DNA from: Rhodospirillales bacterium | GTDB lineage: Bacteria; Pseudomonadota; Alphaproteobacteria; Rhodospirillales; Casp-alpha2 | Direction of reading: 5' to 3' | DNA: 64,000 nt | Assembly: GCA_021775095.1 (NCBI GenBank) | Contig: JAJFII010000104.1 | Span: 114,874 to 178,873 of the forward strand | Shown here: positions 29,198 to 39,018 of the stretch, piece after piece | Layout: every line of letters starts with the position of its first letter | How positions within the stretch are numbered: position 1 is the first letter of the stretch | The notes under the pieces: model-generated | The model's database searches: none | Told to the model about the DNA's origin: nothing | Seen by the model: the letters and a program-made list of their open reading frames with translations, nothing else | Made by a program: the position numbers and the translations under genes

Positions 29198-31354
29198 ATG
29201 TCGCGCTTCATCCGATCAATTTCCGACGTTTTTAGGAAGGACCGTGATCGTTGGGTTTTGTGGATTCCCGTTGGCCTGGCGGTGGGTATCGGGATCTATT
29301 TTCTGATCCCGTGGGAACCGGTGGCCTGGACGGGCGGCGCGAGCGTGATTCTTTGTTTAGCAATCCGCTGGACCGTGATTAAGGTTCCGTTGATCGGGGG
29401 GGGGCAGGCCATTGAACGGGGGGCATTGGTTATCGGTGTCATCGCCTTGGGATTTACGGCTGCCCAATTTAGGACCTATCACGTGGCCAGCCCGGTGCTC
29501 GGCGCGCCAATTTCCTTTGCCTCGTTGAGTGGACGTATTGTCCAGGTCGAACATTTCCCCAGCGGACCGCGAATTACTCTCGAAAGGCCCCAGATTTCGA
29601 AAGTGGCGCCCTACCTCGCGCCGACTCAGGTGAGGGTGCGCTTGCGCGGCAAGCAGCCCAAACTTGAGCCCGGCGATTGGATTCAGGGACGGGTTGGATT
29701 GGCACCGCCGGGTCCACCTGCGCTGCCCGGTGGCTTTGATTTTCAGCGGCATTCCTATTTTCAAAAAATTGGTGCCTATGGGTATTCACTGGGGTCTGTT
29801 CGAATTCTGGCAAAATCCACGGACTCCATGGGACTTTCACTGAAACTGTGGATTGCCTCCCTGCGCGACCACCTAACAGAACGCGTTATAAACGGCCTGA
29901 AGGCCCCGTTGGGTGGCATTGCCGCTGCCTTGATGACCGGTGAAAAACATGCAGTTGCTGAGCCCATTGTTGAAAATTTAAGGCGATCTGGCCTCGCCCA
30001 TTTATTGGCCATATCGGGTCTTCATATTGGATTGATTGCCGGTCTCGTCTTTAGTGGCGTCCGCCTGATGTTGGTTGTCATTCCCGGTTTGGCGGTGTCC
30101 TGGCCAGTTAAAAAATGGGCCGCCGTTGCGGCAATTGGTGCCGCCTTTTGTTATGCCGTTGTCGCTGGCGCGACGTTGCCGACACAGCGGGCGTTTTTGA
30201 TGGCGGCCATCGCATTGCTTGCGGTTGTTTGGGATCGCCGGGGGATTTCCCTGCGCTCCGTCGCCTGGGCCGCCACCCTTGTCCTTCTCATACAACCGGA
30301 AAGTTTATTAGGGCCAAGTTTTCAGATGTCATTTGCCGCCGCGGCGGCGTTGGTTGCCTGTTATGAATTTTGGAAGGATAAACGGCGAAACCGTATAAAG
30401 GGCGGGCACCAACCTGGTCCTTCGACACCCCTGAAAAAAGCGATTTCCTATGTCGGGGGCGTCAGCCTGACTACTCTGGTGGCCAGTGCCGCCACGGCAC
30501 CGTTTTCACTTTATCATTTTAACCAATTTGCAGAATACAGTTTATTTGCAAATCTTATCGCCGTACCGCTAACGGCACTGTGGATTATGCCGTGGGCGGT
30601 CGTGACCTTCCTGGTTATGCCCTTTGGCCTCGAATCCTGGGCTCTGCAGCCCATGGGATGGGGCATTTCGGGAGTCATCGCCATCGCCGAATATGTCTCG
30701 AATTGGCCTGGTGCCGTTGTCCGTTTGCCAGCTATTCCCACATGGGGTCTTGTTTTGGTCGCCCTTAGCGGATCGTGGTTATTCATTTGGCGATATCGAT
30801 GGCGGCTGCTGGCACTTCCGTTCCTGCTCATTGGTGTTGTTTCGTTCCAATTTACCGGGGAACCGGATATTCTTGTAGATGGGCAGGGGCGTTTGTTTGC
30901 GTTCAGAGGCAATGACGGGACCTTGCAGTTTTCTGATTTACGAAAAGCCAAACGGGACAGAGAGCTTTGGCTCAGGCAGTTGGGTAAAGAGAAAGCCAGC
31001 CTGATCAAAATGCGGCCCTCCGGCGATCCCGCTCGGCATCGGATTACCTGCGACAGCCGCGGTTGTCTTTATTCGAAATTTGGTTTGACCGTCGCCGTGA
31101 CCGATTCGGAAAGTGCTCTTGCAGAGGATTGCTGGATCGCAGATATGGTTGTCTCGCTGGTCCCAATTCGCCAAAAGTGTCCGGCCCTCCACCAGATCGA
31201 CCGGTTCGATTTATGGCGGAACGGCACCTACGCAATTTCCATTACCCAAAAGGGATTTCAGGTTCGATATGCCAACCAGAGCAGAGGTGAGCGGCCCTGG
31301 GTGTTGGTACCAGGCCCATCCCAATCCACAGCGGCACCCCAACCGGGGACATAA
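29198..31354 (+). CDS. comEC: ComEC/Rec2 family DNA-uptake channel protein
   Basis: This polytopic inner-membrane protein would form the channel for incoming single-stranded DNA. Of 718 residues, the N-terminal part holds two helices and an OB-like domain (DUF4131), the middle the competence domain with the signature LAHLLAISGLHIGLIAGLVF, and the C-terminus a soluble domain. That last domain lacks the metal-binding HxHxDH motif of the metallo-beta-lactamase found in many ComEC proteins; only a DGQGRL remnant is visible. The start could be TTG at 29183; ATG at 29198 is preferred. It converges on lexA with a 6-base gap. Confidence 0.87.
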   Translation: MSRFIRSISDVFRKDRDRWVLWIPVGLAVGIGIYFLIPWEPVAWTGGASVILCLAIRWTVIKVPLIGGGQAIERGALVIGVIALGFTAAQFRTYHVASPVLGAPISFASLSGRIVQVEHFPSGPRITLERPQISKVAPYLAPTQVRVRLRGKQPKLEPGDWIQGRVGLAPPGPPALPGGFDFQRHSYFQKIGAYGYSLGSVRILAKSTDSMGLSLKLWIASLRDHLTERVINGLKAPLGGIAAALMTGEKHAVAEPIVENLRRSGLAHLLAISGLHIGLIAGLVFSGVRLMLVVIPGLAVSWPVKKWAAVAAIGAAFCYAVVAGATLPTQRAFLMAAIALLAVVWDRRGISLRSVAWAATLVLLIQPESLLGPSFQMSFAAAAALVACYEFWKDKRRNRIKGGHQPGPSTPLKKAISYVGGVSLTTLVASAATAPFSLYHFNQFAEYSLFANLIAVPLTALWIMPWAVVTFLVMPFGLESWALQPMGWGISGVIAIAEYVSNWPGAVVRLPAIPTWGLVLVALSGSWLFIWRYRWRLLALPFLLIGVVSFQFTGEPDILVDGQGRLFAFRGNDGTLQFSDLRKAKRDRELWLRQLGKEKASLIKMRPSGDPARHRITCDSRGCLYSKFGLTVAVTDSESALAEDCWIADMVVSLVPIRQKCPALHQIDRFDLWRNGTYAISITQKGFQVRYANQSRGERPWVLVPGPSQSTAAPQPGT

Positions 31355-31360
31355 ACAGAT

Positions 31361-32077
31361 TCAATAACGGCGGATCAAACCGACCAGCCGACCCTGAACC
31401 TTAACTTGGTCGGGGCCACATATTCTGGTTTCATAGGCGGCATTGGCCGGTTCCAGGGCGATTGATTCGCCTTTACGGCGGATTCTCTTGAGGGTTACTT
31501 CTGAATCGTCGACAAGGGCTACGACAATTTCCCCATTGTCGGCTGTATCAGCCCGACGGATTAAAACGGTATCTCCATCAAAAATACCAGCTTCAATCAT
31601 GGACTCTCCCTCAACTTCAAGGGCGTAGTGCTCACCAACTCCTAACATATCGGCCGGAATGTCTATTAAATTGGAATTATCCCGCAATGCCTCAATCGGT
31701 GTTCCTGCTGCTATTTTACCATATAAGGGCAGTTGAATCGCCGTTGCATCACCGCCAGCCTGGGTTCCAGGGATACTAAAATCGCCTTTTATGACATTGG
31801 GTGCAAATCCAATTGGATCCGGCTGTTGGGGTGAATTGTTGAAATGCGGCGGTGTATCTGCGTTTTCCGGTAAACGTAAGACTTCCAATGCCCGCGCCCG
31901 GTGTGGCAAGCGCCGGATAAAACCGCGTTCTTCGAGTCCGGTTATCAACCGATGAATACCTGATTTTGACTTTAAATCCAGAGCATCTTTCATTTCATCA
32001 AAGGATGGGGATATGCCGCTGATACGCAATTTTTCATCAATATACATTAAAAGTTCATATTGCTTTTTGGTCAGCAT
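31361..32077 (-). CDS. lexA: SOS repressor LexA
   Basis: LexA represses DNA-damage genes and cleaves itself when RecA is activated. The 238-residue protein has an N-terminal winged helix (1-65), the self-cleavage bond A124-G125 (KIAAGTP) and the serine-lysine dyad S159 (GESMIEAG) and K197 (VTLKRI). AGGGGA precedes the ATG. The promoter region contains a perfect alphaproteobacterial SOS box and two imperfect ones, so autoregulation is expected. The moeA-lexA order is conserved in alphaproteobacteria. Confidence 0.97.
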   Translation of the reverse strand: MLTKKQYELLMYIDEKLRISGISPSFDEMKDALDLKSKSGIHRLITGLEERGFIRRLPHRARALEVLRLPENADTPPHFNNSPQQPDPIGFAPNVIKGDFSIPGTQAGGDATAIQLPLYGKIAAGTPIEALRDNSNLIDIPADMLGVGEHYALEVEGESMIEAGIFDGDTVLIRRADTADNGEIVVALVDDSEVTLKRIRRKGESIALEPANAAYETRICGPDQVKVQGRLVGLIRRY

Positions 32078-32135
32078 TAAAATCCCCTATTAACAAAGTT
32101 TACGAGGCTGTCCAAACCGAAGATAGGTACCCTTG

Positions 32136-32150
32136 GAACTATACAGGAAT
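32136..32150. promoter_or_regulatory. Imperfect LexA box upstream of lexA
   Basis: GAAC-TATACAG-GAAT matches seven of eight core bases of the GAAC-N7-GAAC operator. It lies 59 bases before the lexA start. Confidence 0.5.
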
Positions 32151-32164
32151 GTTCACGGAACATA

Positions 32165-32179
32165 GAACAAATAGAAAAC
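32165..32179. promoter_or_regulatory. Imperfect LexA box upstream of lexA
   Basis: GAAC-AAATAGA-AAAC matches seven of eight core bases of the GAAC-N7-GAAC operator, between the other two boxes of the lexA promoter. Confidence 0.45.
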
Positions 32180-32189
32180 ATTCGCAAGT

Positions 32190-32204
32190 GTTCTAATTTA
32201 GTTC
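32190..32204. promoter_or_regulatory. LexA (SOS) box upstream of lexA
   Basis: GTTC-TAATTTA-GTTC is an exact match to the alphaproteobacterial LexA operator GTTC-N7-GTTC, 113 bases before the lexA start codon in the gap between moeA and lexA. Confidence 0.85.
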
Positions 32205-32268
32205 TCATTCGCCGTCAAGGTGGATTTTTACATTCTTTTCCCGTGGGGGCGATATCAGAATCGGTAAC

Positions 32269-33483
32269 TTAAAAACCTAAGCGGCTAAAATTAAGGGGAA
32301 TGATATCGACCCGATCACCTTTTTTTGCGGCGCGAGCAAGCGGCGGACGGACGATTAGGCAGTCGGCCTGGGCGAAACGAGCCATCATGGAACTGTCCTG
32401 GCGCGGGAACGCAACGGCGGTTTGGACGCCAAGTGAATCGATAGAAAGATGGGCCCGTAAATAGTCCTGACGGTGGTCATTGGCGTCCAGGTCGTCGCCT
32501 AAAACAACATTCACCAAAGCGCCATGAAATGGTGTCAATCCAAGCATCACGTCCATTGCGGCTCTCAGGAACAAGGCGGAAGTGACACCGGCAGATACCG
32601 GGTTGCCAGGCAGGCCAAGCACAGGCACATCGAGAAAACGTCCGAAAATCAATGGTTTTCCGGGGCGCATGGCAATTTTATAAAAACTCAATTCCAGACC
32701 CTGCTCACCCATTACAGATTGTACCAGATCATAATCGCCGACCGAGGCGCCGCCAATTGTAATCAGCAGATCGGCTCCTTTGGCGCTGGCCAAAGTATCG
32801 TGCAAGGATTGTCTGGTATCGCGGGCAATGCCCAGGTTAAGGGGATCGCCGCCCAGAGTGGCGACGTAAGCGGCTACCGCAAAAGCATTTGAGTTGATGA
32901 TTTGATCGGGCCCGACGGTTTGGCCCGGCATCACCAATTCGTCACCGGTCGAAACGATGGCGACGCGAGGTTTTCGATGAACACCGACCCACGGCACATT
33001 CATCGCCGCCAACAGTCCAATATCGCGGGCGCTGATAATTTTTCCGCTTTTGAACATGACGTCGCCAGACCTGAAATCGAGCCCGGCCGGGCGTACAAAT
33101 TTTCCAGGAGGAACCGTTTCAAGGACCTTTATTGAAGATCCGTCGACCGAGGTATTTTCCTGAATGACAATACTATCCGCTCCCTGGGGCAGGGGTGCTC
33201 CGGTAAATATTCGGACCGTTTGGCCCGTGCCGATTTGGCCGTCAAAACCAGAGCCAGCCTGCGCTACGCCAATTTGTGTCAGGGTACACGGAACGCCAGC
33301 TACATCCCTGGCCTGCACGGCATAACCGTCCATTGCCGAAACGGCGACCGGCGGGTGGCTGACCTGTGACGGCACTTCTTGCGCCAATGCGCGGCCCAAG
33401 GCACGATCAAGGGATACGGTTTCGAGGCCAAGAGGCGTAAACCCTTCGCAGACTTTTGCCAGCGCCTGTTCAACAGAAATCAT
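32269..33483 (-). CDS. moeA: Molybdopterin molybdenumtransferase MoeA
   Basis: This enzyme inserts molybdate into adenylated molybdopterin. Its 404 residues show SAMDGYAV, FTGAPLPQGADSIV, IISARDIGLLAAM, IVSTGDELVMPG, the TIGGASVGDYDLV motif and the FGLPGNPVSAGV-type segment (VLGLPGNPVSAGV). It lies 3 bases after moaC within the trpG-trpD-trpC-moaC-moeA chain. About 190 bases with SOS boxes separate it from lexA. Confidence 0.96.
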   Translation of the reverse strand: MISVEQALAKVCEGFTPLGLETVSLDRALGRALAQEVPSQVSHPPVAVSAMDGYAVQARDVAGVPCTLTQIGVAQAGSGFDGQIGTGQTVRIFTGAPLPQGADSIVIQENTSVDGSSIKVLETVPPGKFVRPAGLDFRSGDVMFKSGKIISARDIGLLAAMNVPWVGVHRKPRVAIVSTGDELVMPGQTVGPDQIINSNAFAVAAYVATLGGDPLNLGIARDTRQSLHDTLASAKGADLLITIGGASVGDYDLVQSVMGEQGLELSFYKIAMRPGKPLIFGRFLDVPVLGLPGNPVSAGVTSALFLRAAMDVMLGLTPFHGALVNVVLGDDLDANDHRQDYLRAHLSIDSLGVQTAVAFPRQDSSMMARFAQADCLIVRPPLARAAKKGDRVDIIPLNFSRLGF

Positions 33484-33486
33484 CGA

Positions 33487-33963
33487 TTATTCCGCCTGAT
33501 ATGTGCCGGACTTTCCACCGGACTTCTGCACAAGTCGAATGTTTGAAAGGCGCATACCTTTGTCGACAGCCTTGCACATGTCGTAAATCGTCAAGGCGGC
33601 AATGGAAACGGCAGTTAAGGCTTCCATCTCGACCCCGGTTTGACCCTTGAGTTTGCACGTCGCAGTAATATCAACACATGCGTCATCGCCATTGCATACC
33701 AGTTCGACCTTAACCGAGGTTAGCGCCAGAGGGTGGCATAGGGGGATCAGGTTTGGCGTCTGTTTGGCAGCCATGATGCCAGCCAGTTGGGCGACGCCAA
33801 GGACATCGCCTTTTTTGACGCCGCCGTCCATAATCAACGCCAAAGTTTCCGGTTGCATGATAACCGAGCCCTTTGCCGTGGCCAGGCGTTCGGTCTTCGA
33901 CTTATCAGAAACATCGACCATTACAGCGTTTCCGTCCGCATCGATATGGGTGAATTCGGCCAT
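33487..33963 (-). CDS. moaC: Cyclic pyranopterin monophosphate synthase accessory protein MoaC
   Basis: MoaC completes the first step of molybdenum cofactor synthesis, forming cyclic pyranopterin monophosphate together with MoaA. In 158 residues the active-site signature [16 protein letters not shown] and [28 protein letters not shown] are intact. It is packed 3 bases after trpC and 3 before moeA. MoaA is not in the window. Confidence 0.97.
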   Translation of the reverse strand: MAEFTHIDADGNAVMVDVSDKSKTERLATAKGSVIMQPETLALIMDGGVKKGDVLGVAQLAGIMAAKQTPNLIPLCHPLALTSVKVELVCNGDDACVDITATCKLKGQTGVEMEALTAVSIAALTIYDMCKAVDKGMRLSNIRLVQKSGGKSGTYQAE

Positions 33964-33966
33964 TAT

Positions 33967-34785
33967 CTAACCGGCGGCCCTGGGTTGGTGGACAGGGGCG
34001 GCCATCAGGGCTCTGACAGCTGCCGCAACGTCATCTTGTCGCATTAAAGATTCGCCGACCAAAAAACAATTGGCACCAGCTTGTGACATACGGCTCAGGT
34101 CTTGCGGTCCATAGAGTCCGCTTTCACTCACCAACAAACGGTCGTCGGGGACCCGGTCTGCCAGTATTTCGGTCATCGCAATATCGACTTCCAGAGTTTT
34201 CAGGTTGCGGTTGTTAATGCCAATAAGCGGGCTTTCGAGGTTTAAGGCGCGGTCCAGTTCCTGACCATTGTGAACCTCGATCAAGACATCCAGTCCCCAC
34301 TGCATGGCGGTTTTTTCGAGTTCCTTTGCCTGCGTGTCGGTCAGGGCGGCCATGATTAACAAAATACAATCGGCGCCGAGGGCGCGGGCCTCAACGACCT
34401 GGTAGGCGTCGAGCATGAAATCTTTGCGTAATACGGGAAGCTGGACGGCGTTTCGGGCTTCGCTCAGGTAACGATCGTCACCTTGAAAATGAGGCCCGTC
34501 GGTCAACACGGAAAGGCAGGTAGCGCCCCCCAATTCGTAGGCCTGTGCAAGTTTTACCGGGTTAAAATCGGCGCGAATCAACCCCTTAGAAGGAGACGCC
34601 TTCTTAATTTCGGCAATCAATCCGTATCGGCCCGCGTCAAGCCGTTGTCTCAGATGGGATATGAAGCCGCGCGGCGCACTTGCAGATTTTGCGATTTTTT
34701 CGAGTTCCGCAATCCCCGTCCGGTTTTTACTGGTTTCAATATGATGCAATTTATCCGTACAGATTTTGGCTAGGACATCACTCAT
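33967..34785 (-). CDS. trpC: Indole-3-glycerol phosphate synthase
   Basis: This enzyme makes indole-3-glycerol phosphate in tryptophan synthesis. It is a 272-residue single-function TIM barrel with the catalytic motif [41 protein letters not shown] and [12 protein letters not shown]. It is not fused to TrpF. It overlaps trpD by 4 bases. Confidence 0.97.
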   Translation of the reverse strand: MSDVLAKICTDKLHHIETSKNRTGIAELEKIAKSASAPRGFISHLRQRLDAGRYGLIAEIKKASPSKGLIRADFNPVKLAQAYELGGATCLSVLTDGPHFQGDDRYLSEARNAVQLPVLRKDFMLDAYQVVEARALGADCILLIMAALTDTQAKELEKTAMQWGLDVLIEVHNGQELDRALNLESPLIGINNRNLKTLEVDIAMTEILADRVPDDRLLVSESGLYGPQDLSRMSQAGANCFLVGESLMRQDDVAAAVRALMAAPVHQPRAAG

Positions 34786-35804
34786 TTGGCAGAATTCGTG
34801 ATCGTGACTAAATCAACCAATGCCTTTTGAGCCTTGCCGCTGTCGATCGAGTCGACGGCCACTGCCGCCCCGTATTTAAGGTCGGTAACGGTACCGGCGA
34901 CAATCAAGCTGGCGGCGGCATTGTAGACGACAATGTCGCGGTAGGGGGATTTTGTACCTGTCAACAAAGCCTCAATGGCGGCACCATTTACCTGCGCATC
35001 ACCGCCCTTCAAGTCGTCCGCCGACGCCAACGGTAAACCGGCGTCTTCGGGCGATACTTCGAAGGTTTCTATTTTGCCGTCTTTAAGGGCCACCACATGG
35101 CTCGGGCCCGTTGTTGTCAATTCGTCTAATCCGTCTGATCCATGGACAACCCAGGTTGCCTGACAGCCTAAGTTTTTCAGGGTTAGGGCCATTGGTTCGG
35201 CAAGTTCCTTTGCGTAGACACCGGTAAACTGCCGGGTCACGCCAGCCGGGTTGGAGAGCGGCCCCAGAATGTTAAAAATTGTTCTGATCCCCAGGGCTGC
35301 ACGGGCTGGACCAACAAAACGCATGGCACTGTGATGTCGCGGTGCCATTAAAAAACCAATTCCAGCTTCCGCAATGGCTCGTTCAATCAATGAAAATTCC
35401 GCGTCCAGGTTGACACCAAGTACGGTCAAAACATCGGCGGCTCCGGACTTTGACGAAACCGCTTTATTACCATGTTTGGCGACCGGAACGCCGCACCCGG
35501 CGACCACTAAGGCGGTTGCCGTTGAAATGTTATAGGTACCCGATCCATCGCCACCGGTGCCAACAATATCGATTGCCGTCGGCGGCGCTGAGATCGGTGT
35601 CGCTTTGGCGCGCATGGTGCGCACCGCGCCGGTTATTTCATCGACCGTTTCGCCGCGCAGTCGCAAGCCCATCAGCAAAGCGCCAATCTGCGATTCTGCC
35701 GCATCACCGGACATGATAACATTAAAGGCGGCTTCGGCATCGGCTGTGCTTAGGGACCCACCTTCTGCGATCTGGCTTAGGTAGGGTTTTAAGTCGTCAC
35801 TCAT
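34782..35804 (-). CDS. trpD: Anthranilate phosphoribosyltransferase
   Basis: TrpD transfers phosphoribose from PRPP to anthranilate. In 340 residues it shows the PRPP-binding [41 protein letters not shown] and [18 protein letters not shown] motifs. It overlaps trpG and trpC by 4 bases each, so the three are translationally coupled. Confidence 0.97.
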   Translation of the reverse strand: MSDDLKPYLSQIAEGGSLSTADAEAAFNVIMSGDAAESQIGALLMGLRLRGETVDEITGAVRTMRAKATPISAPPTAIDIVGTGGDGSGTYNISTATALVVAGCGVPVAKHGNKAVSSKSGAADVLTVLGVNLDAEFSLIERAIAEAGIGFLMAPRHHSAMRFVGPARAALGIRTIFNILGPLSNPAGVTRQFTGVYAKELAEPMALTLKNLGCQATWVVHGSDGLDELTTTGPSHVVALKDGKIETFEVSPEDAGLPLASADDLKGGDAQVNGAAIEALLTGTKSPYRDIVVYNAAASLIVAGTVTDLKYGAAVAVDSIDSGKAQKALVDLVTITNSAK

Positions 35805-36385
35805 GCAGCCCGTCTCCCCATGGCAATATCAATGAAATTTTGCAGTAGTTTGTGGCCATGCTGGGAGGCAATGCTTTCCGGGTGGAACTGAACACCGTGA
35901 ATATCCAGTTGCCGATGGCTCATGCCCTGTACCACACCGTCGGCGCTTTCCGCCGTAACTTGCAGGCAATCGGGAACCGTTGCCGGATCGATCGACAGAG
36001 AATGGTAACGGGTCGCTTCAAAAGGTGTTGGGAGACCGGCAAAAATGCCGGTTCCTCGGTGGGTGATTTCACTGACTTTTCCATGCATGGGTTCCGGTGA
36101 TCGGATGACAGTGCCACCAAACACCTGGCCGATACATTGATGTCCAAGGCAAACACCAAAAATCGGAATTTTTCCGGCGGCTTTCTCAACCAGCTCGAGG
36201 CAGATACCGGCGCGATCCGGATCGCAGGGGCCCGGCGACAGGACGATACCGTCGGCCCCCATCGCCATCACATCGTCGGCGCTGACGGCGTCATTCCGAT
36301 GAACAAGCACGTCCGTACCCAGTTCGCCAATGTAATGCAACAGGTTGTAAGTGAAGCTATCGTAATTATCAATTAATACAAACAT
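35801..36385 (-). CDS. trpG: Anthranilate synthase glutamine amidotransferase subunit
   Basis: TrpG supplies ammonia from glutamine to TrpE. In 194 residues the class I amidotransferase triad is seen as the Cys in GVCLGHQCIG and the His and Glu in GVQFHPESI. The N-terminus DNYDSFTYNL is typical. The ATG lacks a clear Shine-Dalgarno sequence. Its partner trpE is 18.6 kb away on the same strand (55021-56544), although the two are adjacent in many alphaproteobacteria. The protein might also serve PabB. A candidate promoter of its own lies at 36453-36480. Confidence 0.95.
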   Translation of the reverse strand: MFVLIDNYDSFTYNLLHYIGELGTDVLVHRNDAVSADDVMAMGADGIVLSPGPCDPDRAGICLELVEKAAGKIPIFGVCLGHQCIGQVFGGTVIRSPEPMHGKVSEITHRGTGIFAGLPTPFEATRYHSLSIDPATVPDCLQVTAESADGVVQGMSHRQLDIHGVQFHPESIASQHGHKLLQNFIDIAMGRRAA

Positions 36386-36452
36386 TACAAATTCTTATGT
36401 TATTTTTTTAATGTATTGAATAAACATTCGCCAAAGCCAGCTTGACGGCCTA

Positions 36453-36480
36453 ACAATAGCCCCACCAATCCCCTCGTCAA
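36453..36480 (-). promoter_or_regulatory. Candidate sigma-70 promoter for the trpG operon
   Basis: On the minus strand TTGACG (36480-36475) is followed after 16 bases by TATTGT (36458-36453), placing transcription start about 60 bases before trpG. A 9-bp inverted repeat (AGCTTGACG 36439-36447, CGTCAAGCT 36475-36483) overlaps the -35 box and the start region, so it could be an operator. Confidence 0.5.
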
Positions 36481-36728
36481 GCTTACGATGGACGCTCTAT
36501 TAAATTTAGAATCCGTTGCATGGTAACGCCCGCGAACCGTCTTAAGTGAGGTTGAGCGCTACAGTCGACGGGTCGCGGTTTAAACCGGTGCCGTACCGGG
36601 ATTAAGGTGCAACCGGGCCCATGAGGTCCGGTCGCGGGGCGACATAAGGTTAGATATATTTTAACCCGTGATGGGAAACAAAAAATGACCGTAACCGATA
36701 AAAACTTCTGATTTCCAAATTCTGATCC

Positions 36729-36761
36729 TTGACCTTCCAGTTGGGAGAAACCTTATATCAT
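36729..36761 (+). promoter_or_regulatory. MerR-type (CueR) promoter of copA
   Basis: TTGACC (36729-36734) and TATATC (36754-36759) are separated by 19 bases, the over-long spacer typical of MerR-family targets. The left half-site ACCTTCCAG (36732-36740) fits the CueR operator. The right half-site in the spacer is degenerate, and a perfect mate CTGGAAGGT occurs downstream at 36774-36782, where it also serves as Shine-Dalgarno region. Confidence 0.7.
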
Positions 36762-36789
36762 CATTACAGTAGACTGGAAGGTTAAAAAC

Positions 36790-39018
36790 ATGGATGGCAT
36801 TCCCACCAAATACGACCCACTTGATCTCGACGCTGCGGCCCTTGATCTGCGGATTACCGGTATGACCTGCAGCGTTTGTGCCGGGCGCGTCGAAAAGGTA
36901 TTGAGCGCAGTCGACGGCGTCGCTCGCGTGACGGTTAATCTGGCGACGGAAAAAGCCCATGTGGAATCCGCCGAGGGAACGCGCCTTGATCCGAAAATTT
37001 TGGCCAAGGCTGTTGTTGACGCCGGTTACGGCGCGCTCTTCGAGGCCGAACCGGAAAAACAGTCGCAAATCCTTCGCGCCGCCGACCGTCGCGAACTTTT
37101 CCTGTTGGTGGCAGCAGTAATTTTTACGTTGCCTTTTATCGTGCAGATGATGGCGATGCCAAGTTCCCTGGCTTTTGAATTTTCTCCCTTGGTACAACTG
37201 GCTCTGGCGTCTTTCGTGCAGTTTGTCCCAGGGTACCGATTTTACCGTCCGGCCTGGCGGGCACTGCAGGCCGGGAGCGCTAATATGGATCTGTTGGTCG
37301 TTCTCGGCACGTCAGCGACCTGGGGGCTCAGCACAACTCTTATTTGGATGGATTGGCCCGATATAAGGCCTCATTCTCTGTATTTTGAGGCATCTGCCAG
37401 TGTAATTACTTTGGTGCTTGTGGGAAAATTTTTGGAAACCAAAGCACGGCGGAATACGGCGTCCGCCATTAAAAGTCTGATGGCACTAAGGCCGGCGACA
37501 GCCAGAATTCGCCAGCACGGCGTGGATCGGGACATTCCATTGGCGCTGCTGAATAAGGGCGATTGTCTGGTGACCAAACCGGGCGAACGCATCGCCGCTG
37601 ACGCAATAGTCAGAGACGGGGTCAGCCATGTTGATGAAGCGTTGATAACCGGCGAGAGTGCCGCTGTTGAAAAACACACAGGCGATATCTTGATCGGTGG
37701 GGCGATTAACGGTGAAGGCCTGCTGCTGGCTGAGGTCACAGCAATCGGTCAGGACAGCAAACTGGCACAAATCATTAAACTTGTGGAAACCGCACAAGTT
37801 AATAAAGCGCCCATCCAAAAGCTTGTAGATCGGATTTCTGGATATTTTGTCCCGTTGATTATTGTGCTGGCGGTTTTGACCATGGTCGGTTGGCTTTTGG
37901 TCGGCGCATCGCTTGAAGAGGCGTTGATCCATGCGGCGACGGTTTTGGTGATTGCCTGCCCCTGCGCCCTCGGACTGGCAACACCGACGGCGATAATGGT
38001 AGGCACGGGTGCCGCCGCGAAAGCCGGTATCCTGATCCGCGATATGGACGCATTGCAACAGGCAAGGCTCATCAATTGTGTGGTTTTCGACAAAACAGGT
38101 ACCTTGACGCAAGGTGCGCCTGAAGTGATTGGCACAACCGCCACTGGCGTTGACGAAACCGAATTAATCCGGCTTGTCGCGGCCGCGCAACAAGGCAGCG
38201 AACATCCGCTGGCCAAGGCGCTCATTGCCCATGCCCAGGGGCTGACGCTGCCCGGGCTGAAACAGTTCGAAGCCTATCCGGGACGCGGTATCGGGGCGAC
38301 GATTGACGGCCGATCCCTGGTTATTGGCAGCGCGCGATTGATGGGTGAGAACACAATTGATCTGTCAAACCTGAAGGACCAAGCCGGGCAGTACACGGCG
38401 GCGGGACATACATTGATTTGGGTCGGTGACCGGAATCGCCTGGAAATTCTTGGCGTAATTGCAGTTGGAGATGCGGTTCGCAGCGAAGCCTCTCAAGCGA
38501 TAAAACATCTCAAAGCACAGGGCATGGAAATCGTATTGTTAAGTGGAGATAATTTTGATGCCGTCGAAAAAGTCGCGGCGCAGGTTGGAATTGAACGGGT
38601 CTTCGCCGATGTTCTGCCCGATGAAAAAGCCAATGTGATTAAAAAACTAAAATTGCAGGGGTTTAAGGTCGCCATGGTAGGCGATGGGGTCAATGACGCG
38701 CCGGCACTGGCCTTTGCGGACCTGGGTGTCGCGATGGGCAGTGGGACCGACGTGGCCATGGAAACCGCGGGTGTTACTTTAATGCGATCTGACGCCAATC
38801 TGGTCGTCAGTGCGATCGATGTCTCGCGGGCGACCTACCGCAAAATACAACAAAATTTGTTCTGGGCGTTTATCTATAACGTTGTTGCCATACCGTTGGC
38901 TGTCACCGGCGTTCTAAGTCCAGTTATAGCCGGTGCGGCAATGGCCATGAGCAGTGTTTCCGTTGTCTCTAACTCCTTGCTCCTAAAGGGGTGGCGGGAG
39001 AAGGGGGGTCACTCATGA
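36790..39018 (+). CDS. copA: Copper-exporting P1B-type ATPase
   Basis: CopA pumps Cu(I) out of the cytoplasm. Its 742 residues hold one N-terminal heavy-metal domain (GMTCSVC, C27 and C30), eight predicted membrane helices with the ion-binding motif C390-P391-C392, the phosphorylated D434 in DKTGTLT, the SEHPLAKA motif and the hinge GDGVNDAPALA. The C-terminal helix contains MSSVSVVSNSL, expected for Cu(I) pumps. The last codons overlap cueR (ATGA). Control by CueR is supported by the 19-base promoter spacer upstream. Confidence 0.96.
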   Translation: MDGIPTKYDPLDLDAAALDLRITGMTCSVCAGRVEKVLSAVDGVARVTVNLATEKAHVESAEGTRLDPKILAKAVVDAGYGALFEAEPEKQSQILRAADRRELFLLVAAVIFTLPFIVQMMAMPSSLAFEFSPLVQLALASFVQFVPGYRFYRPAWRALQAGSANMDLLVVLGTSATWGLSTTLIWMDWPDIRPHSLYFEASASVITLVLVGKFLETKARRNTASAIKSLMALRPATARIRQHGVDRDIPLALLNKGDCLVTKPGERIAADAIVRDGVSHVDEALITGESAAVEKHTGDILIGGAINGEGLLLAEVTAIGQDSKLAQIIKLVETAQVNKAPIQKLVDRISGYFVPLIIVLAVLTMVGWLLVGASLEEALIHAATVLVIACPCALGLATPTAIMVGTGAAAKAGILIRDMDALQQARLINCVVFDKTGTLTQGAPEVIGTTATGVDETELIRLVAAAQQGSEHPLAKALIAHAQGLTLPGLKQFEAYPGRGIGATIDGRSLVIGSARLMGENTIDLSNLKDQAGQYTAAGHTLIWVGDRNRLEILGVIAVGDAVRSEASQAIKHLKAQGMEIVLLSGDNFDAVEKVAAQVGIERVFADVLPDEKANVIKKLKLQGFKVAMVGDGVNDAPALAFADLGVAMGSGTDVAMETAGVTLMRSDANLVVSAIDVSRATYRKIQQNLFWAFIYNVVAIPLAVTGVLSPVIAGAAMAMSSVSVVSNSLLLKGWREKGGHS

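Noticed and set aside
36661..37197. Minus-strand frame (178 codons) covering the copA promoter and 5' end
   Set aside because: It lies across a MerR-type promoter and the heavy-metal domain of CopA and has no family features.
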